Counted from the stretch's first letter, positions 41,082 to 49,910 are shown. The stretch is 64,000 nucleotides of DNA from Gaiellaceae bacterium (GCA_030446625.1 JAUJMY010000003.1:62001-126000), one strand, 5' to 3'. The notes: generated by a model not told the origin, from the letters alone. A program made the numbers and translations.

Positions 41082-41778
41082 TCGACTGCCCGAGCAGCGA
41101 GACGTGCCGCCAACGCGGCGTCGACCGGACGTGGCGGACGAGCCGCGACGTCTTCAGGACGAACGAGATCGCACCGTCGCCCGGAGAAATGCCGACGCGC
41201 GGCCAGCTGAGGGGCGACGGGGACAGCGACGAGACGCCCGCGACGGTGGCGCCGGCGGCGTAGCCGGCGTGCTGCGCCGCTGCGACGACGCGTTCGTTCA
41301 CGCGGCCGAACGGGTACGCGATCGAGCGACAGGCGGAGCCGAGCGCATCCTCGATGGCTTCGCGTGACGACGCCAGCTCCACCCCGAGCGCAGCATCCCC
41401 GAGCGTCGTGAGGTCAGAGTGCGTGACTCCATGGGAGCCGATCTCCCAGCCTGCGGCCGACAACGCGCCGACGTCGCTCCAGGTGACGAGTCCCGGCTTG
41501 CCGACGGTGCTCGTGACCACGAAGAGCGTCCCGATCATTCCGAGCCGCTCGAGAACTGCGACGCCGTGGTCGAGGATCGCCCGGTCGCCGTCGTCGAACG
41601 TCACTGCGAGCACGCGCGTCCGCGACTTCGTCACCGCCTCGGTGAACGTCGCCGGGCGGTAGCCGCGGTCGAGGAGCGAACGCATCTGCCGCTCGAACGA
41701 ATGAACCGCGACCTCGAGGCGGGTGGCCGGCCGCTCCCGCACCCCGTGGTAGGCCAGCACGACGACGTCCCGGCTCAC
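41062..41778 (-). CDS. Polysaccharide deacetylase (NodB domain)
   Basis: 238 aa from GTG 41778 with AGAAGG upstream. The NodB fold is visible: VVVLAYHGV at the N-terminus, LAVTFDDGDRAILDHGVAVL with the catalytic Asp and metal Asp, GWEIGSHGVTHSDLTTL with the metal-binding His pair, and IAYPFGRVNERVVAA. It removes N- or O-acetyl groups from glycans. No signal peptide, so a cytoplasmic or lipid-linked substrate is likely. Confidence 0.9.
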   Translation of the reverse strand: MSRDVVVLAYHGVRERPATRLEVAVHSFERQMRSLLDRGYRPATFTEAVTKSRTRVLAVTFDDGDRAILDHGVAVLERLGMIGTLFVVTSTVGKPGLVTWSDVGALSAAGWEIGSHGVTHSDLTTLGDAALGVELASSREAIEDALGSACRSIAYPFGRVNERVVAAAQHAGYAAGATVAGVSSLSPSPLSWPRVGISPGDGAISFVLKTSRLVRHVRSTPRWRHVSLLGQSIMRARR

Positions 41779-42245
41779 CTCAGCGCCCTTCTGCCTTCTC
41801 CCACGTCGAGGCGCCCCCGTGCCGGAGGCAGCGCACGAGTGCGTCGACCGTCGCCCACGTCACGAGGACGTTAGTACCGCGCGAGGCCTCGCCGCGCCGC
41901 CGCGGCTGCGCCGAAAGCGGCGTGCAGACAGAGCGCCACGCAGTACAGCCCCTGATCGTCGCGCAAACGCTCGCGACGATCGCCGCGCTCCAAGCCCGTG
42001 CGGGCCGCCGTCCTCTTCGGCGTCTCCGACGCGGCTTGCGAGGCGATCGCTGCGGCGCCTCGTGGCGACGAGCTTCCGCTGGACGAGATGTGTGTTGACG
42101 CGGCTCGGCAGCGGCTCGACACGCGCCGCTTCACCGCGTCGTACGAGCGCGGGTCCCCGGATGACGCTGGACGTCGCAGCCGCGCGAGCGGCCCAGGCGG
42201 CGATGCGATAAGCCGCACTTATACGACGAATTAAACACGGGCTGG
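41779..42245. other. Gene-poor interval with C-terminal AfsR/LuxR-type regulator remnant
   Basis: No intact gene in 467 bases. From about 41950 one plus-strand frame reads QTLATIAALQARAG and a neighbouring frame continues as RAAVLFGVSDAACEAIAAAP then LDEMCVDAARQRLDTRRF, the C-terminal pattern of AfsR-type regulators (ALAxIAAxxGxxxRAARLxGAAEALREAIGAP). The frame change marks it as decayed. The rest shows no recognisable structure. Confidence 0.4.
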
Positions 42246-42251
42246 TACGAT
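42246..42251 (+). promoter_or_regulatory. Leaderless-type -10 element for the flavoprotein/sulfur operon
   Basis: TACGAT, then 6 bases, then GTG 42258, at the head of the eight-gene operon. Confidence 0.5.
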
Positions 42252-42257
42252 CGTCGG

Positions 42258-43463
42258 GTGCCGGCGCCGAACTTCGACGTGCTCGTGATCGGGAGCGGCG
42301 CGTCCGGCCTCGCTGCCGCGCTCTCGGCGCAGCGTGCGGGCGTGCGGGTCGGACTCGCCACGAAGGCTGCGCTGCAGTCCTGCAACTCGGCGAAGGCGCA
42401 GGGCGGGATCCAGGCCGCTGTCGGCGACGACGACTCGCCCGAGCAGCACGCGGAAGACGTCTGGCGGAGCTCGCACGAGACGGCCGACCGGCGCCTCGTC
42501 TCCGTCCTCACGAGCGAGGCGCCCGCGGCGATCGCGTGGCTCGAGGAGCTCGGCGTCGAGTTCACGCGCGACAACGGCGGCTACCGGCTTGCGCGCTGCG
42601 GCGGCGCGTCCGCGCAGCGGCTGCTCCAGGTCGGCGACCGGACCGGGCACGCGATTACGACTGCGCTGCGCGAGGCGTACGAGTCCTCCGGTGGTACCGC
42701 GCTCCCGCACCACCCGCTCGTCGCGCTCGAGCAGACGCCGACGGGCTGGCGCGCGACGTGCGAGCGCAAGGACGGCGAGCGCGTCGAGATCGACGCGACG
42801 ACCGTCGTCCTCGCGGCCGGCGGGCGCTGCTGGAAGGAAGCCGAGGCGCGCGGCGAGCTCTCGACGAACCACCCCGGAGCGACCGGGGAGGTCACGCGCA
42901 TCGCGCTCGAGCTCGGCGCCGAGGCGCGCGACCTCGACGCGCTCCAGTACCACCCGAACGGGGGCGCGTGGCCGCCGAACATGCAGGGCTACTCGATCCC
43001 GGAGACGACGCGCGCCTACGGCGCGACGCTCCTGAACGCGGACGGTGAGGAGTTCACGGACCCGCTCGGGCCGCGCGACGAGGTCTCGGCGGCGATGTTC
43101 AAGGAGGTCGAGGAGGGACGCGGCGTGACGACTCCGGACGGGCGGCCCGCGGTCGTCCTCGACACGACACGGATTCCCGAGGCCGACGCCGACATCTCGC
43201 TGCCGTACATGCTCCGCCGCTATCGCGGTGCGGGCATCGACCCGCTCCGCGAGCCGCTGCTCACGTACCCGGTACTCCACTACCAGAACGGAGGTCTCGT
43301 GATCGACGAGGACGCGCAGACGACGCTCGACGGGCTGTACGCGTGCGGCGAGATCGCCGGCGGCACGCACGGCCGCAACCGGATGATGGGCAACTCGCTG
43401 CTCGAGTGCTGCGTGTTCGGACGCCGCGCCGGGCGGGCGGCCGCGGCGAGGGCACGAGCATGA
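42258..43463 (+). CDS. Fumarate reductase/succinate dehydrogenase/L-aspartate oxidase-type flavoprotein, short form
   Basis: 401 aa. The FAD Rossmann motif VIGSGASGLAAAL is at about residues 10-22, then SAKAQGGIQAAVGDDDSPEQ, VLAAGGRCWKEAE, LDALQYHPNG and the late LYACGEIAGGTHGRNRMMGN, all typical of the SdhA/FrdA/NadB family. The His-Tyr substrate strand reads LHYQNGGLVID. It ends right after the FAD domain and lacks the C-terminal helical domain of SdhA/NadB (usual size 530-600). Coupled by ATGA to fumarase alpha, so C4-dicarboxylate chemistry is likely. Confidence 0.85.
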   Translation: MPAPNFDVLVIGSGASGLAAALSAQRAGVRVGLATKAALQSCNSAKAQGGIQAAVGDDDSPEQHAEDVWRSSHETADRRLVSVLTSEAPAAIAWLEELGVEFTRDNGGYRLARCGGASAQRLLQVGDRTGHAITTALREAYESSGGTALPHHPLVALEQTPTGWRATCERKDGERVEIDATTVVLAAGGRCWKEAEARGELSTNHPGATGEVTRIALELGAEARDLDALQYHPNGGAWPPNMQGYSIPETTRAYGATLLNADGEEFTDPLGPRDEVSAAMFKEVEEGRGVTTPDGRPAVVLDTTRIPEADADISLPYMLRRYRGAGIDPLREPLLTYPVLHYQNGGLVIDEDAQTTLDGLYACGEIAGGTHGRNRMMGNSLLECCVFGRRAGRAAAARARA

Positions 43464-44356
43464 GCGTCGTCGACGTCGATCTCGCCGGAGCCGTCGAAGG
43501 CGCCGCGGCGCATCTCTACGTCTGGTCGCTGAAGGACATCCCACAGGACCTCCGCGACGCCCTCGCGGACGCGTCCGAGCGGGAGACGTCGGTTACCGGT
43601 CGCCGCGTCCTGTCGACGATCCTCCGGAACGTCGAGGTCGCCGACACGGAGCGCAACCTCGTCTGCCAGGACACGGGGATCGCCGTCTACACGTGCCGCG
43701 TCGGCGAACGCTTCCCCCTCCACCCCGCGCGCATCTACGAGGCGCTGAAGGCGGGGACGGAGCGGGCGACGCTCGAGCACCCGCTGCGCTCGAACGCCGT
43801 GCACACGATCACCCGCGAGAACACCGGACCGAACACGGGCCACCGTCTCCCAATCGTCCACTGGGAGTTCGTGCCGGACTGGGACGGGCTGGACGTGAAG
43901 TGCGTGCCGAAGGGATCCGGCTCCGAGAACATGAGCTTCCTGAAGATGTGCGTCCCCGCCGACGGCGTGAGGGGGATCAAGCAGTTCGTGCTCGAGTCGA
44001 TCGTCGGCGCCGGCGGCAAGCCGTGCCCGCCCGGGATCGTCGGCGTCGGGATCGGCGGCTCCGCGGACTACGCCATGTACCTCGCCAAGGAGGCGATCGC
44101 ACGCCCGATCGGGACGCGCAACCCCGACCGGCACGTCGCGCAACTGGAGGACGAGCTTTTCGAGCTGCTGAACGAGACCGGGATCGGGCCGATGGGGCTC
44201 GGCGGCGACGTCACCGTCCTCCAGTGCCACGTAGAGCACGCGGACACGCACATGACCCTCAACCCAGTCGCCGTCAACTACCAGTGCTGGGCTGCGCGCC
44301 GCGCCACTGCGCACGTCAGCGCGTCCGGCGACGTCGAGTACGACCGGGAAGCGTAG
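43460..44356 (+). CDS. Class I fumarate hydratase, alpha subunit
   Basis: 298 aa from ATG 43460 (ATGA with the flavoprotein). Class I, [4Fe-4S] dehydratase alpha subunit of fumarase or L-tartrate dehydratase. Cluster cysteines are expected in LVCQDTGIAVYTC, FLKMCVPADGV and GDVTVLQCHVE, and all are present. PKGSGSENMS and GVGIGGSADYAM are family signatures. The separate alpha and beta genes correspond to the two halves of single-chain FumA. Confidence 0.92.
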   Translation: MSVVDVDLAGAVEGAAAHLYVWSLKDIPQDLRDALADASERETSVTGRRVLSTILRNVEVADTERNLVCQDTGIAVYTCRVGERFPLHPARIYEALKAGTERATLEHPLRSNAVHTITRENTGPNTGHRLPIVHWEFVPDWDGLDVKCVPKGSGSENMSFLKMCVPADGVRGIKQFVLESIVGAGGKPCPPGIVGVGIGGSADYAMYLAKEAIARPIGTRNPDRHVAQLEDELFELLNETGIGPMGLGGDVTVLQCHVEHADTHMTLNPVAVNYQCWAARRATAHVSASGDVEYDREA

Positions 44357-44940
44357 TGGCGAGCCACCGCATCACCTTCCCGGCCTCCGAGGCCGACATC
44401 CGCGAGCTCCGCGCGGGCGACGAGGTCGTCGTCGACGGCCACATCGTCGGCATCCGCGACCGCACGCAGATCCGGATCTTCGACCAGGGCGTCCCCCCGC
44501 CGCTGGACCTTTCGGGCGCGCTCCTCCTGCACACGGCGCCGAACGTCCGCAAGGTCGGCGAAGGACGCTACGAGAAGATCTGCATCGGCACGACGACGAG
44601 CGCGCGGATGGTGCGCTTCACGGAGCCGCTCGGCGCGCAGTACGGCGTCCGCGCGATCTGCGGCAAGGGCGGCCTCCCGGACGAGGCGATCGAGCCGATG
44701 CGGCGCCTCGGGATGGTCTACCTCGCGATCGTCGGCGGCGCGGCCGCGCTCGAGACCACGCAGATCGAGGAGATCGAGGAGGTGGCGTGGGAGGAGCTGA
44801 TGCCCGAGTGCCTCTGGAAGTTCCGCGTCCGCGACTTCGGTCCGCTCACGGTCGGCATCGACTCGCACGGCAGCTCGCTCTACCACGACGTCCAGGAGCA
44901 GGCGCAGGAGCGCCTGAAGGAGATCCTTGCCCGCATCTGA
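44356..44940 (+). CDS. Class I fumarate hydratase, beta subunit
   Basis: 194 aa from GTG 44356, sharing one base with the alpha stop (TAGTG). Swivelling domain of class I hydro-lyases: LRAGDEVVVDGHIVGIRDRT, LLLHTAPNVRKV, IGTTTSARMVRF, ICGKGGLPDEAIEPM and WKFRVRDFGPLTVGIDSHG. Together with alpha it forms the active enzyme. Its stop overlaps the start of comA by 14 bases. Confidence 0.92.
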   Translation: MASHRITFPASEADIRELRAGDEVVVDGHIVGIRDRTQIRIFDQGVPPPLDLSGALLLHTAPNVRKVGEGRYEKICIGTTTSARMVRFTEPLGAQYGVRAICGKGGLPDEAIEPMRRLGMVYLAIVGGAAALETTQIEEIEEVAWEELMPECLWKFRVRDFGPLTVGIDSHGSSLYHDVQEQAQERLKEILARI

Positions 44941-45743
44941 CTTCCTCGGCCTGACCCCGCGCGCCGGCGGCCTGACGCACGTCCTCGACAAGGGGCTCGG
45001 CCCGCGCGCGTGGGAGGACGTGCTCGAGACGAGCGGCGAGTACATCGACGTCGTCAAGCTCGGCTGGGGGACGGCGTACGTCACGGCGGGGCTGCGCCGC
45101 AAGCTCGACGTGCTGCGCGGGAAGGCCGTCGTCGTCGGCGGCACGCTCTTCGAGGTCGCGTACGCGAAGGGGAAGCTCGACGAGTACCGGCGCTGGCTCA
45201 GCGACCTCGGCCTGACGCACGTCGAGGTCTCGGACGGGACGATCGAGATCCCGCGCGAGCGCAAGCTCGAGCTGATCGAGGAGCTGGCGCGGGACTTCAC
45301 CGTTCTCTCCGAGGTCGGCTCCAAGGACGCGAGCGTCGAATTCGGGGCCGACGAGTGGACGCGGTGGTTGCGCGAGGAGCTCGACGCGGGTGCGTGGAAG
45401 GTGATCACCGAGGCCCGCGAGGGCGGCACAGCCGGGATCTTCAGCCGCAGCGGCGAGATGCGGACCGAGCTCGTGGGCGAGATCGCGCGCGAGCTCGAGC
45501 CGCAGCGGCGAGATGCGGACCGAGCTCGTGGGCGAGATCGCGCGCGAGCTCGACCTCGGGGACGTGATCTGGGAGGCGCCGACGAAGGCCGCGCAGGCGT
45601 GGTTCGTGCGCGAGCTCGGGTCCGAGGTCAACCTCGGGAACATCCCGCCCGACGAGGTCATTCCCCTCGAGACGCTGCGCCTGGGACTGCGCGGCGACAC
45701 GCTGAAGGAGGTGCTCCTTGGCGACCGCGCCGGCGCTTCCTGA
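44927..45743 (+). pseudogene. comA: Phosphosulfolactate synthase, frameshifted by a 55-bp tandem duplication
   Basis: TTG 44927 has AAGGAGA 4-5 bases upstream. The first 190 residues are a good ComA: LGLTPRAGGLTHVLDKGLGP, VVKLGWGTAYVTAG, VVGGTLFEVAYAKGKLDEY, HVEVSDGTIEIP, VLSEVGSKDASVEF and KVITEAREGGTAGIFSRSGE. ComA condenses sulfite with phosphoenolpyruvate. Translation then leaves frame because bases 45443-45497 are repeated immediately; the correct ending (LDLGDVIWEAPTKAAQAWF to LLGDRAGAS) resumes in frame 3. Removing one repeat restores a normal protein. Confidence 0.88.
45443..45552. repeat. Perfect tandem duplication, 2 x 55 bp, inside comA
   Basis: Copies 45443-45497 and 45498-45552 are identical (each starts AGCCGCAGCGGCGAGATGCG). 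55 is not a multiple of 3, so the duplication shifts the reading frame. Confidence 0.97.
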
Positions 45744-46443
45744 GCTCGACTTCGAACAGATGTCCGCGGAGAAGCTGATCCGCTGGGCGTACGTCGAGTA
45801 CGGCGAGCGGCTGTGCCTGACGTGCTCGTGGCAGAAGCAGTCCTCGATCCTCGTGCACATGATCTCCGAGCTCGGGCTGCCGATCCGCGTCGTCGAGCTC
45901 GACACGCAGCTCTTCTTCAAGGAGAGCTACGAGACCCGCGACGCGCTCGTCGGGCGCTACGGGCTCGAGCTGATCCGGCCGCACGTGCTGACCGTCGCGG
46001 AGCAGCACAAGCGCGAGGGGCCGAACCTCTGGGAGAGCGATCCGGACCGCTGCTGCCAGCTGCGCAAGGTCGAGCCGCTGATCGAGGCCCTGCGCCCGTA
46101 CGACGCATGGATCTCGGGCATCCGCCGCGAGCAGTCGCCGAGCCGCGCGCAGACGCCGAAGGTGGAGTGGTCGGAGCGCTACGGCGTCTGGAAGATCCAC
46201 CCGCTCGTCGACTGGGACGAGAAGCGCGTCAACGCGTACATCGAGGTCAACGAGATCCCGTACAACCCGCTGCACGACACCGGCTACCGCTCGATCGGCT
46301 GCATCCCGTGCACGCGGCCGACCTCGCCGGGCGAGGAGGAACGGGCCGGCCGCTGGGCCGGCTCCGACAAGCTCGAGTGCGGCATCCACCTCGACACGCC
46401 CCTCGTCCAGAACCCGGCCGCTGAACAGAAGGAGACGCCTTGA
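45718..46443 (+). CDS. cysH: Adenylylsulfate (APS) reductase, thioredoxin-dependent
   Basis: 241 aa from TTG 45718, which has a strong GGAGGT site. It reduces APS to sulfite. The iron-sulfur cysteines typical of APS rather than PAPS reductases are present: CC in DPDRCCQLRKVEPL (about residues 112-113) and CIPC in YRSIGCIPCTRP (about 195-198), with the C-terminal catalytic ECGIH. Its product sulfite is the co-substrate of the adjacent ComA. It overlaps comA by 26 bases and cysC by 4. Confidence 0.95.
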   Translation: MATAPALPELDFEQMSAEKLIRWAYVEYGERLCLTCSWQKQSSILVHMISELGLPIRVVELDTQLFFKESYETRDALVGRYGLELIRPHVLTVAEQHKREGPNLWESDPDRCCQLRKVEPLIEALRPYDAWISGIRREQSPSRAQTPKVEWSERYGVWKIHPLVDWDEKRVNAYIEVNEIPYNPLHDTGYRSIGCIPCTRPTSPGEEERAGRWAGSDKLECGIHLDTPLVQNPAAEQKETP

Positions 46444-47039
46444 CGGAGCACATCTACGCGCACGAGCACCCCGAGTCCGACCGCCGCCGCGACGGCGGCT
46501 TCACGCTCTGGTTCACGGGGCTCTCGGGCGCCGGGAAGTCGACGATCGCGCACCTCGTGGGGCCCGAGCTCGAGCGGCGCGGCCACATCGTCGAGTACCT
46601 CGACGGCGACACCGTCCGCACGCACCTCTCGAAGGGGCTCGGCTTCTCGAAGGAGGACCGCGACACGAACATCGAGCGGATCGGCTGGGTGGCGGCGCGG
46701 CTGACGCGGCACGGCGCCGCGGTGATCGCGGCGGCGATCTCCCCCTACGAGGAGACGCGGCGGCGGGCCCGCGAGCTCGTGGAGGAGTGGGGACCGTTCG
46801 TCGAGGTGTACGTCAAGGCGTCGGTCGACGAGTGCGCGCGCCGCGACGTGAAGGGGCTCTACGCGAAGGCGTTCGCAGGCGAGATCACGGGCTTCACCGG
46901 CGTCGACGACCCGTACGAGGAGCCCGCCGACCCCGAGATCGTCGTGGACACCGAGGAGCACGACGCGGAGGCGTCGGCGCGGCTCGTCGTCGAGCGGCTG
47001 GAGGAGCTCGTCCTGGTGCCGGCGGCGGTGCGCGCGTGA
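46440..47039 (+). CDS. cysC: Adenylylsulfate kinase
   Basis: 199 aa from TTG 46440 (overlapping the cysH stop, with AAGGAGA upstream). It phosphorylates APS to PAPS. The P-loop is GLSGAGKST (about residues 28-36), followed by VEYLDGDTVRTHLSKGLGFS, DRDTNIERIGWVA and VKASVDECARRDVKGLY. APS kinase beside an APS-type reductase suggests that PAPS is needed for sulfotransfer rather than for reduction, or that both routes coexist. Confidence 0.95.
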   Translation: MTEHIYAHEHPESDRRRDGGFTLWFTGLSGAGKSTIAHLVGPELERRGHIVEYLDGDTVRTHLSKGLGFSKEDRDTNIERIGWVAARLTRHGAAVIAAAISPYEETRRRARELVEEWGPFVEVYVKASVDECARRDVKGLYAKAFAGEITGFTGVDDPYEEPADPEIVVDTEEHDAEASARLVVERLEELVLVPAAVRA

Positions 47040-48169
47040 GCGCCGTCGCGACCGAGCGCCTGATCCGCCCGCACGGAGGCGAGCTCGTCGACAGGACGGG
47101 GGAGCGACCGTACGACGTCGAGTCCCTCGACCGCTTCGTCGTCACCGCGCGCGAGGCGTCGGACCTCGACATGCTCGCGTCCGGCGCGCTCTCGCCGCTC
47201 CACGGCTTCATGGGCCGCGAGGACTACGAGCGCGTGCTCGAGGAGATGCGGCTCGCGAACGGTCTGCCATGGGCGCTGCCGGTGTGCCTCCCGGTGCCCG
47301 CTCCCCCGAAGACCGACCGGATCGCGGTCGCGGACGAGAGCGGGACGTTCAGGGCGGTGGTCGACGTCGAGGAGGTCTACGAGTACGACAAGGAGCGCGA
47401 GGCGGAGCTGTGCTTCCGGACGAGGGACCGCGGGCATCCGGGCGTCGCGCGGCTCCACGGTCAGGACGGGCTGTACGTGGGCGGCCGTGTGACCGTCTTC
47501 TCGCGCGCGGAGCCGCAGTTCCGGTCCCTCGCGCTCGACCCCGCTGAGACGCGAGCGGCGTTCGCGGAGCGCGGGTGGCGGCGCGTTGTCGGCTTCCAGA
47601 CGCGCAACCCGATCCACCGCGCGCACGAGTACCTGACGAAGGTCGCGCTCGAGACGGTCGACGGGCTGCTCGTCCACCCGCTCGTCGGAGAGACGAAGTC
47701 CGACGACGTCCCGGCGGCGACGCGCGTCGAGTGCTACCGCGTGCTCCTGCACGGCTACTACCCGCCGGACCGCGTGCTCCTGTCGGCCTTCCCCGCGGCG
47801 ATGCGCTACGCCGGGCCGCGCGAGGCGATCTGGCACGCGATCTGCCGCAAGAACTACGGCTGCTCGCACTTCATCGTCGGCCGCGACCACGCAGGCGTCG
47901 GCGACTACTACGGCACGTACGACGCGCAGCTGATCTTCGACGAGTTCGCGCCGCACGAGCTCGACGTCGAGCCCATGTTCTTCGAGCACTCGTTCTGGTG
48001 CCGCGCGTGCGGCTCGATGGCGAGCGCGAAGACGTGCCCGCACGGCGCCGACGAGCACGTCTTCCTCTCCGGGACGAAGGTCCGCGAGCTGCTGAGCGCG
48101 GGCGAGGTGCCGCCGGAGGAGTTCACGCGGGCCGAGGTCGCGGAGGTGCTGATCGAGGCCTATCGGTGA
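47036..48169 (+). CDS. sat: ATP sulfurylase (sulfate adenylyltransferase), homo-oligomeric type
   Basis: 377 aa from GTG 47036 (GTGA overlap). It activates sulfate to APS. It has the N-terminal PUA-like domain, ASGALSPLHGFMGREDYE, the active-site QTRNPIHRAHEYL (about residues 186-198), GETKSDDVPAATRVECY, IVGRDHAGVGDYYG, and a C-terminal zinc-binding-like CRACGSMASAKTCPH. This is the single-subunit Sat found in Bacillus and archaea, not CysD/CysN. Confidence 0.95.
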   Translation: MSAVATERLIRPHGGELVDRTGERPYDVESLDRFVVTAREASDLDMLASGALSPLHGFMGREDYERVLEEMRLANGLPWALPVCLPVPAPPKTDRIAVADESGTFRAVVDVEEVYEYDKEREAELCFRTRDRGHPGVARLHGQDGLYVGGRVTVFSRAEPQFRSLALDPAETRAAFAERGWRRVVGFQTRNPIHRAHEYLTKVALETVDGLLVHPLVGETKSDDVPAATRVECYRVLLHGYYPPDRVLLSAFPAAMRYAGPREAIWHAICRKNYGCSHFIVGRDHAGVGDYYGTYDAQLIFDEFAPHELDVEPMFFEHSFWCRACGSMASAKTCPHGADEHVFLSGTKVRELLSAGEVPPEEFTRAEVAEVLIEAYR

Positions 48170-49047
48170 CGTGGGAGCTGTCGCTCGCGGGCCTGCTGAT
48201 CGGCGTGCTCGTCGGCATGACCGGGATGGGCGGAGGCTCGCTGCTGACGCCGCTCCTCGTCCTCGTGTTCGGCTTCAAGCCGACCGTCGCGATCGGCACC
48301 GACATCCTCCACGGCGCGATCTTCAAGACGGTCGGCGCGATCCGGCACCGCCGCCTCGGGACGGTGCACGCGCGCCTGAGCGGCTGGATGTTCCTCGCGA
48401 GCGCGCCGATGTCCCTCGTCGGTGTCGGTCTCGCCACGTGGCTCAAGCACCGCTACGGCGACTCCACTGAGTCAGTGTCCGCACAGGTCCTCGGCGCCGC
48501 GCTCGTCGTGGGCGGGATCGGGCTCGCCGCGAAGTGCTTCGTCCGCTACCGCGAGAAGAGCGACGCGCCGTTCATCCTCACGACGCGTGATCGGGTCGCC
48601 GCAGTCGTGATCGGGTTCTTCGGCGGCCTGATCGTCGGTCTCACGTCAGTCGGCACGGGCGTCTTCTTCGGGCTGACGATGCTGGTTGTGTTCCCGCTCC
48701 GCTCGGCCAAGGTCGTCGGCACCGACATCTTCCACGCCGCTGCGCTGCTCTGGGTCGCGGGCCTCGGGCACTCCGTTGCCGGGAACGTGGATCTTCGGGC
48801 CGTCGCGTGGCTGCTCGTCGGCTCGATCCCGGGGGTGCTCCTCGGGAGTCAAGTGACGGTCCGGATGCCCGACCGCGCGCTGCGCGTCGCGCTGGCGAGC
48901 GTGCTGACGGCGAGCGGGTTGAAGCTGCTCGATCCGCCCGCGTCCGACGCGCTCGCCGTCGGAGTATTGGCACTCGGCCTCATCACGGGCGCGGTGCTCG
49001 CGCTGCGCACTTCCGGCGGCCGCGGCCCCGCACTCGCAAGGCACTAG
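48166..49047 (+). CDS. Sulfite exporter TauE/SafE family permease
   Basis: 293 aa from GTG 48166 (GTGA overlap with sat). Seven or eight helices with the TauE/SafE repeat: GLLIGVLVGMTGMGGGSLLT at the N-terminus and GFFGGLIVGLTSVGTGVFFG in the second half, and the paired AIGTDILHGAIFKTVGA and VVGTDIFHAAALLWVAG. The family moves sulfite, sulfonates or related anions. Last gene of the sulfur operon; a role in sulfate uptake or sulfonate export is suggested by context. Confidence 0.9.
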   Translation: MTWELSLAGLLIGVLVGMTGMGGGSLLTPLLVLVFGFKPTVAIGTDILHGAIFKTVGAIRHRRLGTVHARLSGWMFLASAPMSLVGVGLATWLKHRYGDSTESVSAQVLGAALVVGGIGLAAKCFVRYREKSDAPFILTTRDRVAAVVIGFFGGLIVGLTSVGTGVFFGLTMLVVFPLRSAKVVGTDIFHAAALLWVAGLGHSVAGNVDLRAVAWLLVGSIPGVLLGSQVTVRMPDRALRVALASVLTASGLKLLDPPASDALAVGVLALGLITGAVLALRTSGGRGPALARH

Positions 49048-49049
49048 CC

Positions 49050-49847
49050 GTGACTCACGGCCGCGTCGACGCGGTCCTCCCGCTCGCCGCGCGCGACCTT
49101 GACCGCGCGCAGCTCCTCTTCCGCTCGCTCGAGCGATTCTTCGAGCCGCTGGGGACGCTGTGGGTGGTCGTTCCCGACGCGGAGCGTGGCGAGATCGAGG
49201 TGCCCTTCGGCGAGGTCGTGCGCGACTCCGAGCTCGTGCCGGAGCTCGGCGAGGTCGAGGGCGTCCACGGCTGGCACGTCCAGCAGCTCGTGAAGCTCGC
49301 CGTCGCCGAGGGCGTCGAGACGCCGTTCTACCTCACGCTCGACGCCGACGTCTTCTGCGTGCGGCCGACGCGCTACGAGGACCTCGTCCGCGACGGGCGC
49401 GCGCTCGCGCAGATCACGCCCCCGCACCACCCGGAGTGGAACGACGACGCCGAGCGCGTGCTCGGGCTCCCGCGATCCGGCCGTCAGCACGGCGTGACGC
49501 CGGCACTCCTCAGCCGCGACGGCGTGCTCGCGCTCCAGCGTCACCTCGCGGCGTCGGCCGGCGAGCCGTGGCGCCTGCACCTGCTGCGCAGCCTCCCGTG
49601 GACGGAGTACTCGCTCTACAACACCTTCCTGGAGGGCACAGGTCGCTGGGACGACCTGCACGTGAACGGCGGCGAGTCGGCCCTGTACGGGAACTCCGTC
49701 TGGATCCACGGCCAGTGGGACGACTGGAAGGCCGCGGACAGCTTCGACGGCGCCGCGCCGTTCTTCTTCTCCGTAGTCCAGTCGGCGACGCGCGTGCCGC
49801 CGCACGCCGTCTGGGAGAGGGTGAGCCCGTATCTCGTCGCCCGTTGA
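49050..49847 (+). CDS. DUF6492-like glycosyltransferase-fold protein
   Basis: 265 aa from GTG 49050, 2 bases after the tauE stop. A GT-A-like N-terminus (VDAVLPLAARDLDRAQLLFR) is followed by a DxD-type site in FYLTLDADVFCVRPTRYEDL (about residues 95-110), then QITPPHHPEWNDDAERVLGL and WTEYSLYNTFLEGTG. This pattern matches the DUF6492 family, thought to be sugar transferases of capsule loci. Function unproven. Confidence 0.65.
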   Translation: MTHGRVDAVLPLAARDLDRAQLLFRSLERFFEPLGTLWVVVPDAERGEIEVPFGEVVRDSELVPELGEVEGVHGWHVQQLVKLAVAEGVETPFYLTLDADVFCVRPTRYEDLVRDGRALAQITPPHHPEWNDDAERVLGLPRSGRQHGVTPALLSRDGVLALQRHLAASAGEPWRLHLLRSLPWTEYSLYNTFLEGTGRWDDLHVNGGESALYGNSVWIHGQWDDWKAADSFDGAAPFFFSVVQSATRVPPHAVWERVSPYLVAR

Positions 49848-49910
49848 CGCAGCGGAATCGCGGCTACTCTGCGTTTCGGTGCGGGGGCTGCGGGATACGA
49901 GGCGGGCGTC

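Noticed and set aside
48807-49049. Extension of the DUF6492-like gene upstream to 48807
   Set aside because: The frame is open but overlaps the TauE permease gene; the conserved part begins at GTG 49050.
49844-49870. TTGACG and TACTCT as a promoter for the desaturase
   Set aside because: The spacer is only 15 bases and the start codon is 40 bases further; kept only as a remark in the gene entry.
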